Notes under the pieces: model-generated
Seen by the model: only the letters and a program-made list of their open reading frames with translations
The model's database searches: none
What the model was told of the DNA's origin: nothing
Part shown: positions 36,201 through 45,300 of the stretch, in pieces
How positions within the stretch are numbered: position 1 is the first letter of the stretch
Layout: each line of letters opens with the position of its first letter
DNA from: Mortierella alpina
Lineage: Eukaryota; Mortierellomycota; Mortierellomycetes; Mortierellales; Mortierellaceae
DNA: 64,000 bases
Assembly (NCBI GenBank): GCA_029449245.1
Contig: JANATF010000006.1
Span: 1,116,001-1,180,000 of the forward strand
Direction of reading: 5' to 3'
Made by a program: the position numbers and the translations under genes

Positions 36201-37184
36201 GTCCCCGCGATTGACACCGGCTTCGAAGAGCTGACAGGCAAGTCGATCGGCAATGGCGTTCAACTCAAGATATGTCAGGATCTGTTCGCCATGAACGATA
36301 GCAATGGCGTCGGGTGATCTCTCCACTTGCTGTTCAAATAGCTGGTGGATGCAGCGATCTGAAGGGAACTCTGTGGCCGACTCGTTCCAAGTCTCAAGAA
36401 CCAACGACTTTTCAGCTGGGGACGTGATGTCGAACGTTGCAATCGGCTGACCACCACTGGCCACCATGTTTGCCAAGATAGCTTGGAGGTAGCCAGCATA
36501 TCTCTCGACGGTTGTCTCGTTATAAAGAGCGGTCGCGTAGCGGATGCTTACCGCGGCATCCTCCTTGTCCTGTAGAAAATGCAGCTCTAGGTCGCACTTG
36601 ACGGAGACATGGTCTGTGGGGGGTTGAGCGAACCCCCCACTATGCGAGTAGAGTGCAACCTGAAATGGGGGTCCTTCCTTCACCTCGGTAGAAACGGTGG
36701 TTTCCTCAACCTTGGCCGAAGAACGAACGGCCGCGACTGCCAATGCATGCTTAACGCGCTCAAGCAGCTGCAGCGTGTTTGGCTCGCCCGAGAGGTCAAC
36801 GTGCACAGGTAAAGGCTTATTCGACATGCCCGGCTCGTCGACATGACCCACTCCAACAACGAAGGAGTCCTCGCCAGAGAGTCGAGACAAAAGAATGCTC
36901 CAAGCGACAAGCACTACGGTAGCCAGGCGCGAACTACTGTCGTGCCCAAGACTCGCAAGAAGCTGTCTCAGTGGGGTGTCTAGCAGGAAGCGGAACTCTG
37001 CCCCATCGGAAGAAAGTGTGGCAGGGCGACGACGGTCCGTGGGAAGTTCTAGCGCTCTTGTAGCGAAGACCTTTTGCTGTTGGCCTGACGAGGCCTTGAG
37101 ACTCGCAGTAGGGGCGATCTCGTCTTCGGATCCACCGGCTTGGAGGGTACTGACTGAGGACGTCTCTGATGGCTGCCGAGTCAT
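17146..37184 (-). CDS. Hexamodular bacterial-type non-ribosomal peptide synthetase
   Basis: Seven exons: 37184-35993, 35894-32601, 32517-29338, 29243-26064, 25953-22714, 22611-19381 and 19271-17146. They encode about 6,480 residues. The six GT-AG introns (83-110 nt) are all phase 1. Domain order: partial C, A1-T1, C/E-A2-T2, C-A3-T3, C-A4-T4, C/E-A5-T5, C/E-A6-T6, TE. Each A domain shows YTSGSTG, YGPTE, GELY(I/L)GG, YxTGD-type ([18 protein letters not shown]) and NGKxDRRALP motifs. Every carrier site is LGGHSL, with Ser near residues 818, 1908, 2968, 4027, 5104 and 6184. The C/E domains carry the elongated HHxxxxxGD motif of dual condensation/epimerisation domains; the two C domains have HHIITDG. 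Domain style is bacterial, as in known Mortierella cyclopeptide synthetases. The start is the first ATG after upstream stops; N-terminal acetylation, cyclisation or hydrolysis of the product cannot be read from sequence. Confidence 0.93.
21280..24550 (-). other. NRPS module 5: C/E, A5, T5
   Basis: The C/E domain shows [11 protein letters not shown] and [13 protein letters not shown]5 by-eye code: DAFFLGCTFK, close to published branched-chain aliphatic (Val/Ile/Leu) codes, the only module with a recognisable preference. T5 is followed by another C/E domain, so residue 5 is predicted to be D. Confidence 0.72.
24620..27860 (-). other. NRPS module 4: C, A4, T4
   Basis: The condensation domain ([25 protein letters not shown]) is of the ordinary LCL kind. 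A4 by-eye code: DPFYFGRVNK. T4 is followed by a C/E domain, so residue 4 is predicted to be D. Confidence 0.72.
26761..27770 (-). repeat. Intragenic duplicated C-domain block, copy in module 4
   Basis: Nearly identical at nucleotide level to about 30035-31044 at a constant offset of 3,274 bp, including long stretches without a mismatch. It covers most of the condensation domain of module 4. Identity falls off outside the block, where the adjoining A domains differ. Confidence 0.8.
27900..31130 (-). other. NRPS module 3: C, A3, T3
   Basis: An ordinary condensation domain: [12 protein letters not shown] at its start and [13 protein letters not shown] at the active site, without the elongated first His motif, so residue 2 stays L. 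A3 by-eye code: DPFHTARVDK; the Arg and Asp in the pocket suggest a polar or charged substrate, which is inference. The C domain is almost identical at DNA level to the module 4 C domain. Confidence 0.72.
30035..31044 (-). repeat. Intragenic duplicated C-domain block, copy in module 3
   Basis: Partner of the block at about 26761-27770. The third-position conservation argues for a recent duplication or gene conversion rather than only protein-level selection. Confidence 0.8.
31180..34490 (-). other. NRPS module 2: C/E, A2, T2
   Basis: The condensation domain has [11 protein letters not shown] (elongated His motif) and HHLISDH at the catalytic site, both typical of dual C/E domains that epimerise the upstream residue before joining it. 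A2 by-eye pocket code: DAFLVGAVIK, a hydrophobic pocket. T2 site LGGHSLLAV. Confidence 0.72.
34560..37184 (-). other. NRPS loading module: truncated C, A1, T1
   Basis: Residues about 45-235 resemble only the C-terminal half of a condensation domain ([34 protein letters not shown]); the HHxxxDG half is absent. A1 follows and its intron lies between the GAAYVPID block and YTSGSTG. By-eye ten-residue pocket code: DPFIIGVVIK. The substrate is not assigned. T1 feeds a C/E domain, so residue 1 is predicted to be D. Confidence 0.75.
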
Positions 37185-37487
37185 AGGTTCGGAATAGTAT
37201 CTGTTTACATTTTTTTATCATAAGGTCAGCACAGTCTCAAGGATATCAGCAGGAAAGCTCTTTGGTTTTTGACTAATATACCTCATTTCAGTAGCCATTC
37301 TGGGTGTGGCCAAACTCTTGAGGTCTGGAGACAGTCCAGGGGTACCAGAGGGGCTATTTTGGACAGTCTATTTTAGAGCGAACATGGCAGTGTCAATGCC
37401 AAAATATTCTATTGCGCACTCGTTTCTCAAGGTCACTTAGGTGATATTTTCCTCACTCCCATTCCGGATAAAGATCATTGAAGGGTG
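37185..37487. promoter_or_regulatory. Presumed NRPS promoter region
   Basis: 303 bp between the NRPS start codon and the stop codon of the small gene upstream on the same strand. An A-run sits at about 37210-37216 on the minus strand. No binding site is claimed. Confidence 0.4.
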
Positions 37488-38111
37488 TTATAATACCACC
37501 GCCACCACAATACCAGTATTGCGAGATGCTCGCACGCCCAAGTTGATATAACACATATATGTCAGGAAGAGGTGATGTACGATGAAAGGGGGAGGAATGG
37601 TGCACTCATTTGGAGGCACACGTCTTTCGGCAAAGGACATGGCACAAATTGTTCGAAGATGGAAACAGATTGAGGGATTGGGATTGTCGAGGACGTTAGC
37701 TGCATAGGGGGAGTATACCTCATTGCTCTCGGCTCTAGACCTGATATCCTTGAATCCAGCAAGGATGTCTCCACGCGTGAGAGAAATACTGCGGACGGCA
37801 TCACCAATTTCTATCACGATGGCGGAAAATAAGCAGGCAGAGGTGCTGTCAAGAAACAAGTCTCTTTGTAAAGGTAGGAGGTAAAAACAAATGGCAAAGT
37901 GTTATTTACCATCGTGTGAGATTTGCTCTGCCAACTCCTGGATGTTGGAAAGAAGATCAGTACTTGCGGTTGCAACGGACTCGTCCGTTGGAATCGTTAT
38001 TCTAAAGAATATGAGGACAAATCAATCCTTTCAATAACTCAAATGCTATTTACGAATGAGGTCAGTGCATTCTTTGTCTGGATCGTACCTGCCGTTCGAG
38101 AGCTCGAGCAT
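37488..38111 (-). CDS. Hypothetical protein upstream of the NRPS
   Basis: Not recognised. Proposed exons 38111-38089, 38001-37910 and 37861-37488, GT-AG introns of 48 and 87 nt, giving 162 residues that begin MLELSNGRITIPTDESV. The middle (STDLLSNIQELAEQISHD, IVIEIGDAVRSISLTRGDILAGFKDIRSR) looks like helices of an ordinary soluble protein. The last third (IHHLFLTYMCYINLG-like hydrophobic end) is less protein-like, so a further intron after SRAESNE is possible. It is on the same strand as the NRPS and ends about 300 bp before it, which makes it a candidate neighbour in a biosynthetic cluster, but no tailoring-enzyme motif is visible. Confidence 0.42.
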
Positions 38112-41100
38112 CTACACCGCAGATTTTTGGTTTCAAAACATGATTAGATGTCGGCGCTATCGTCTCCTCAATACTTATGAATCAAATGCTATCCTCGACG
38201 TCGTTCGTTCACATTAACACTGGCGCGCTATCAAGTTCTCACCTGTGTAGGAGAGTGGATCATTTTTTTTTTTTGGTTCGCTCAATTGTATGGGTAAGGT
38301 TTAGGGTGAAAGGAAGAGGAAAGTGCGCAAAGGGACAAGCTTCTGTCTTTATATTGACCTGCTATAAGACCGATTGACGGGATGTCTGCATGAGCTGCGT
38401 CGATGGTGTTTTCCCCCTTAAGTATCACACTATGGGCTGCTGTCAAAGTGACGCCGCACACGCCCTGGGAAAATTGCCGTAAGAATTTGAACCTTAAATC
38501 AAATTTTCGTGTGGTTCTTCATGGTCTTAGCGTGGGCTCCGCCGCGGCGCAAACATGCTGGCCTACACGGTTGGGGAGGGGAAGCCGTTGTGACAAGTAT
38601 CAAGAGTCAAACTTGTCTACTATAACTATTAAATAACGGTATACCCATAAAGCCTGGACTGTAGGACCTGTGGTTGCGATAGATACTATGCTTCTTATTG
38701 TCACTTCTACAAAGAATCAATCACCGCCTTCGGCCCTTCAATCAGCTACATCCTTCTAAGCAGCTTGAGCCCTGTTCGACAGCGGATTCGCTGTCCAAGC
38801 ACACATGTACACCATTGTGAAGATTACCATTGGACATTTGGGCATGTTGGACAAAATCATTTCTGTACGCCTACTGAAATGCCACTTGGCCAGTATTCTG
38901 CATTTTGCATGTAGCATAGTCTACAATTGAAAATTCACGTCCGCAGTGGAATAGAACTTCTTTTCAGCCTCATGCTTCATTTTGACACTGTTTTTTAGTC
39001 TGTGCCTTCATTCCAAAAGACCTTGACATTGCTGGCGTATCGTATGCCCATCGTGCCCTTTGCAGAACAAATACTCCGTGGAGAATCGCCTTTGATAACA
39101 CCCCTTCTTGCGCCGACTAGTTCAACTTCCGCTGCTATAAGAGTCTTGCACCAGCTCTTTTTTTTTTTTTTGCTTCCTTCGATCTGAATGTTCCTTACAC
39201 ATCACTGCATGCATGGAATGAGACATCTGTACGCCTCTCGCCTCAAGCTTCCCTAAGCAATCGATCTACTCCGAATGAGACGGGTCACCGTCGATCGTAT
39301 CCTACCAAAGACTGAAAGCTCTGTTATCTGAGGGTCAAAATCAATGTTGTGTTTCACTTTCGGGAAGCTTGACTGTTTGGCGACGTGGTAGATGGTGCAA
39401 TCGAAAACACATCCCTAACACTCTTTTTCTCAAACAATCTGCGCAACCTCTTCTCGTTAGTAGCCTACACATATCGGCCAGTTATCAAGATCGGAAAAGG
39501 GTCTCCAAAACACCAGAAATATCATCAAGTGCCAAACCTTACTCAAGTATTAGGAGAAAAATGTGGCCGATTTGTCATGGCACACACATGATGGTGCAAA
39601 AACAAATAATCCTTTCGGTTTACATTATGCCAGAATAGGGTTGAATGCGGCACTGAACATGAATATTGGCCGAACTGTAAATTTTTGAGCTTTGTGCACC
39701 GAGTACACGTAGTAGATATGTGATTACGAGTGGCCTCAGCGGGTAAACTACAGGGGTCAGTTAGACTCAACGGCACGCCTGCATGAGTTTTCTATTTTGC
39801 GCTCAGAGTAAAACTCTATTCATGTCGTTCCTGTCATGAACGGCGCGCCTAACAAATACTAAGGAAAATGGGAACGGCGCACAAGCGACTATGATCGCCT
39901 TCTCCCTCTATCTGCACACATTCAATCACATTAAAAGTCTCCGTGCTCAGACCTTTCATATCCTTGCGATAGGCTTACCAAAAATCATCCCGACTTAAAA
40001 ACGCGCTAGTATCTATCCCTCACACCAAAACGTGGACAATGCGGAGGTACGTTGAGTGGCAGTGTCAAGGCTCTTGCCTGGTGTATATTGCGCAACTGCA
40101 CACTGGTATGGCATAGGCCTGAAAGTACTACTTACACGAAAGAGTAGCCCCTCCATTTGAGGGTGGAACGGTACATGTCGGAGCTGGAATGGTGGGGCAC
40201 ATAGACCACAAGCCATCATAGTTGGACAGCTTTCGAGTTTGGTTTGCGCCGCAAAGCCCGTCCTTGTTATCATGAGCGTGGGTATCGAATCATTTATTTT
40301 TGTTGTACTGTAAACTATTTTCTTTTCTCAGTACAGAGGAATATCCAGCTTCTCCTTGTTCCCTGCCCAAAATGTCCTTCGCTCGGGCTCTACTAGCGTC
40401 GCATTTCGCAACGGCAATGTTGATGTCACAACAGGTCGAACAGGTCTTCACTTTCGCTACGTGGATGTCGCCTTGATATGAGGAAGTACGAGGTGTGTAG
40501 ACTATCAGATAATTGAGAGTGCTTCAGAACAAGGAAGGAATGCGAGATATCAGAAGGCATTCCTTCGCATGAAATAACAAGGAGAGCGGTAGAGCAACGA
40601 GAGAAAAAAGGATAATCACCGCTTTACACTGCAACCAAACTTGTAGGATGACCGATGGAGTACATAAGGCTGGACATTGCAAGGAATGCTGCAGAATGGC
40701 ACGCAGTATATCAACTACGACTGGCACCTCGAATACGCGTCGAAAACAAAGCAGACCCGATCGATCAATTATCAGAAATCTCAGTAATCAGCTGTATCGT
40801 CTGCGCGCTAACGAACTTTAACCAGAAAACAACTCCAAGAAGAGCTTTTGCTTCTAAGTCCTGCTCAAAGCGGCGCTTCGTCAACCAGTTGCTATCCCAG
40901 AGAATCATCAACCTCAATTGGAACAAATATCTGCGCTGGCAGGATGTCAATTGACAGCAAAACGCATAATGCACATTTTCCTTTCTTCGGTACTATCCCG
41001 CAAGCCGAGCCCCTAGCCAAGTGTCTCCATGCCTCGTGGCCAATGGATATTGTGCCCAGAAGACCTGGACTTGAGCAGCAAAAGTGGGACAAAGCCATGG

Positions 41101-41781
41101 GTTAAAAAAAACGAAGTCCGAAAGTAACCATAGGGAGAACGAAAGCCACACTTTATTTTTGGAAACTGTGAACCGACCGAGCTGACGGAGCGAGCAAGCG
41201 ACTAGTCTGAGCGAACAACATCTCAATGGCGATGCAGTCAATGAAATCAGTTGGCGGTGTAGATGTGGATCGTGGGCGTGAAGAACTTGGGCAAAAACAC
41301 GTGGAATATATATCCTTGTCTTCCACACCCAACTCCTCGAACTACAAATCTCATTGACGCCTGCGCACCTACTGCATGGGCAGCGTCCTACCTATCTTCA
41401 GCCAGGGAACACGACTGGAAGCTTTCCCTGGATGATGTCAATGTCCAGTAGCTCCAGCGGCCACAAGAACAAACCAGTCAAGTGTCGAGTGCTCCAAGTG
41501 CTGTATCCCTATTCACCGAGGCAGTGCTGGCGCCCACAACTTTGACTATACAAACTAAGAAACTGCCCATGGCCAAACCCGGCCAAGGTCAAGTTCGACG
41601 CAGTACTGGAGTAAGTCACGCGATTTGGCGCCTTTCTCAATTTTTTGGAAACCAGTAAATGCACACACCTTGGACCTTGATCCGATCTGGCAATTCGCAC
41701 AACCACATAGGTGTAATTCCTCACCCGCATCCGGATCAATAGCTTCCATTAGCACACTATAGCCTACATACATAGACGCAC
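38112..41781. other. Gene-poor stretch, 3.7 kb
   Basis: No gene could be confidently supported. The sequence is AT-richer than its flanks with T-runs near 38263-38274 and 39158-39170. One weak candidate lies on the plus strand at about 40040-40480: an open segment beginning at an acceptor-like TTTTCTTTTCTCAG (about 40318-40331) that reads YRGISSFSLFPAQNVLRSGS and about 30 further residues to a stop. A matching upstream exon is not clear. All other open frames here lack recognisable content. Confidence 0.45.
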
Positions 41782-42143
41782 ATGTCTTCATCTCAGACAC
41801 TCCCTGCACAGCCTCAGCAGCAGCAGCCACCAGACTGCATGCCCTGCAAGATCATCGGCTGTGTTGGCTTTGGCGGACTGGGCCTGTATTCGTTTTACCA
41901 AGCCCAGCAACTGCCCAAGACTCTGGTTGCACGGAGACTAGGCCTTGGACTCATGGGAACAGGTAAAAACCAACAACAATGGACAAAGACTTGGACTCTG
42001 ACTCTACGCAAAAAAAAAAAAAGACGCGAAGCCTAACGAGCCTTTTAACACTGCAAATTTTAGCGTTCATCGGAGCTGCTGTGTATAGAATGTCTATGCC
42101 GATCACTCAGGAAGCTCCAGCGGCTAAGACTCATCCAAAATGA
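41782..42143 (+). CDS. Small membrane protein, DMAC1/DUF4536-like
   Basis: Two exons, 41782-41962 and 42064-42143, encode 86 residues. After a Gln/Pro-rich start (MSSSQTLPAQPQQQQPP) comes DCMPCKIIGCVGFGGLGLYSFYQA, a CxxC motif joined to a hydrophobic segment. A second hydrophobic segment follows (LGLGLMGTAFIGAAVYRMSMPI). This layout of a CxxC pair at the edge of the first of two short hydrophobic segments resembles DUF4536 proteins such as human DMAC1 (TMEM261), a mitochondrial inner-membrane complex I assembly factor. The match is short, so the family call is tentative. The intron contains a long A-run near its 3' side. Confidence 0.55.
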
Positions 42144-42380
42144 CCACTTTGCCTGCTGCTACTTTTCATCAATAATACTCCAGGAAAAAAAACACCTGAA
42201 TTCTTTATGTCGTTATATAGTTGCTAGATAGTTGTCCATTTCTCGATGTGCTTATTCTCGCCATGCAACGAAAAGAGCCAAGGGCAGCTCTATCGTGTTT
42301 TTTGTGCTTTTTTTTTGTGTGTGTGCTTCGATTAGGGATTAAGGAGGGGAAAGAAAAATAGGTGAAAAGATAAGGAGGGT

Positions 42381-45300
42381 CTATGCCTTTCCGGTATACA
42401 CCTGCGTCAAGGTCTCGTAAGTGTAACGCTTCTCGACATCAACTTCCAACAATCCCCGAATGGCCTTGCGAGCATCGTCCTCCTTGACAGCCTCCAACGC
42501 AGGCTCAAACTGAGTTCCGTCCTCGTTCGTCAACTGGTATTCGGCCGAGGCACCGGACGTGAAGTAAGCCTTGCGCGTGTGCAACTCGTACAGAATCAAT
42601 CCCAAAGACCAGCGATCCATCGTGACGGCAGACAGCACATTGGCATCGCTCTTCTTGCGGCCGTTCAGGATCTCGGGAGCAGCATACGACACCGTGGTCA
42701 CAGCGGTATCGACGGTCTCACCCACAAAGCGGGCGTGTCCAAAGTTCCAGAGCTTCCAGACCAGAGGTCCGTTAGATTCCTGGCCAGCAACCCCCTCGAG
42801 GTAGAACGAGGCAGGGCGGACGTTCAAGTGAACGACGTGGTGCTCGTGGCACCAGCGGAGCGCATCCGAGAGCGAGACAGTCAATTGGCGGATCTGGATC
42901 GAGGTCAACTGCTGCGTCTGCATGTAAGACTCCAAGGTGCGAGAGAACGAACCCAGGATGGAGACGAAGCGGTATTCGGCGAACGTGGGCAAAGAGTACA
43001 GAGTGAACAAATCCGCAATGTAGCGATCCGACTTGAGGTGCTGGAGCATACCGGCCTCGCGCTTCCAGTGGACCTCAGTCTTCATCCACTTGATCGTGCG
43101 GCGAGCACCAGTCTTGACCTCTTCAACGTGCGAGTAGGCAGTGTCGTCAATGTTGACATCACCGGCAGAAATCATCTTGAACTTGGAGAACATGACGGTG
43201 CCAATGGCCGCGCTGGGGATGGCGGCCGAGGCATCAGCACGCTCGTAGCGCATGATGCTCAACTTCAGTGTGATCTGGGTCTTGTTGGCAGCCTGTTCAG
43301 CGGGGGTCAAGACACCACCACCAACGACACGGGTCGTGGTCGTGGTCTGGTGGTTGTTTCCAACAAGCGTGGCTCCAGCTGCGACGATCATGGCTCCTCC
43401 TGGGATGCGGAAACCGCCATCCTCCGTGCGTTCAACAACAGTGCGGATCTCCTGGCCATCGGGACCGTTCGTGATTTGGTAGTAGGTGACATCGCCAGAT
43501 TCAGTGCGCTCAGCAACAATACGGGTCTGGGTTGAAGTTGAGGGTCCCTCGGGAATAAGGCCTCCAGAGACAGTACGGGTGGTCGTGGTCACCTTTCCAG
43601 TGATGACAGCGCCAATAACCTTGCGGATCTCTCCAGTCTCGGTTCTCTCCTCAGTCACGTAGCGCAACTCACCCTCGGGCTCCTTGACGGGGATATGGAC
43701 AAACTCGCCAGTCTCCTCGCTTCGCTCAAACTTGGTGCGGATCGCGTTGCCGTTGTACTGGTCCACAATCACGTAGCGGATCTCGCCGGTCGAGGTGCGC
43801 TCAGTGATGATGCGGGGTCCCATAATCATGCGGGTGATGGTGTTGGTGGTGGTAGTAATGACGGTTCCAACGATGTAGCGGATCTCGCCGGACTCGCTGC
43901 GCTCAGAGATCACTTGATGAATTTCAGCAGACTCATCATTGGTAGGGATCATGCGGATCTCACCAGTAGAAGTGCGCTCGGTAAAGATACGGATAGCGCT
44001 GCCAGAGAAGCCGCCAACAATGATATAACGGATTTCGCCATTCAACGTACGCTCGGTCACAATACGGGTCGTGGACGTGACAGTGAAGATACCTCCAGGA
44101 ATGACACGGGTGCCGCCAGACTCGGTGCGCTCAACGACCGAGCGGATGGCACCGCCAGCAATGATACCTCCAATGATGTAGCGGATATCACCAGACTCAC
44201 TACGCTCAGAGATCACATGGTGTAATTCGCCAGTGGGCTCATTCGTAGGGATGAGACGAGTCTCGCCAGACGAGGTACGTTCAGTAATGACACGGACAGC
44301 GTTGCCAGAGAAGCCACCGACAATGATGTGGCGAATCTCTCCAGTCTCGGTACGCTCAGTCACAATGCGGGTCGAGGAAGTCACGACCGAGGTGCTGCGG
44401 GAGGTCTCGTCAGATTCAGACTCAGTACGGGAGGAAACAACGTGGCGGACCACACCGGCGCCGATGGCGCCAGCGATGAGACCTCCGATGATGTAGCGGG
44501 TCTTTCCATTCTCGTCGCGGTCAGTGATGATCTCGCGCTCCTCGCCCTCGGGATGGTCAACAGGGATCAGGATCTCCTCGCCAGTCTCGGTGCGCTGAGT
44601 AATAGTACGGACAGTAGTTGAGCCAGGGACAACGCCGGTCAGGACGTGACGAGCAGATCCAGTCTCCGTGCGCTCAGTGACAACAGTACGACCGCCAGTG
44701 CCGGTCGTGGTGTAAATGCGGCCTCCATTCTTGGTAGTCGTGACAGTCGTCTTGGTGGTAATGGTCTTCTTGGATTCAGAGCCAGTCGAGTCAGAACTCT
44801 TTCGGCCAACCATATAGCCAGCAGCAGCAGCTCCAGCGCCAAGGAGGCCAGCAAAGAGGCCGCCCTTGTTGCCAGTCGTCTCGGTAGTCTCGGTCGTCTC
44901 GGTCGTAGTCGAAGAGCCGACAACAGGGTAGGCGCCGCCAGGGCCCGAAGGCTGCTTAGTCGGATTGTCAGAGTTAGGGCCGCCAGGAACGGGAACCGGT
45001 GCGACGCCACCGCGACCAGCGCTGGTCTCTTCATCGACCTCGGTCTTGTCAGAGGGACCACCGGGAGCAGGGACAGGGACAGCATGGCCATTCGAGACTT
45101 CCTCACGGTCATCCTTCTTCTCGTGACTACCAGCAGCAGCAGCACCAATAATGCCAATAGCAGCAGCACCGGCAGCAAGCTTGCCATAGTTGGGGTGGTC
45201 ACCACCATGGCCGACGGGAGGAACACCATTACCAGATCCAGTGGGTCCACCTGGGACTGAAGAGTCGTTGTTGGGTCCTCCAGGGTACACGCCATCGCCC

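Noticed and set aside
37185-38200. Search for the missing N-terminal half of the first NRPS condensation domain
   Set aside because: No frame upstream contains HHxxxDG or other C-domain motifs before the next gene.
42579-43535. A 318-codon plus-strand open frame
   Set aside because: It is antisense to the pseudokinase fold, whose minus-strand frame is much longer and shows kinase motifs.
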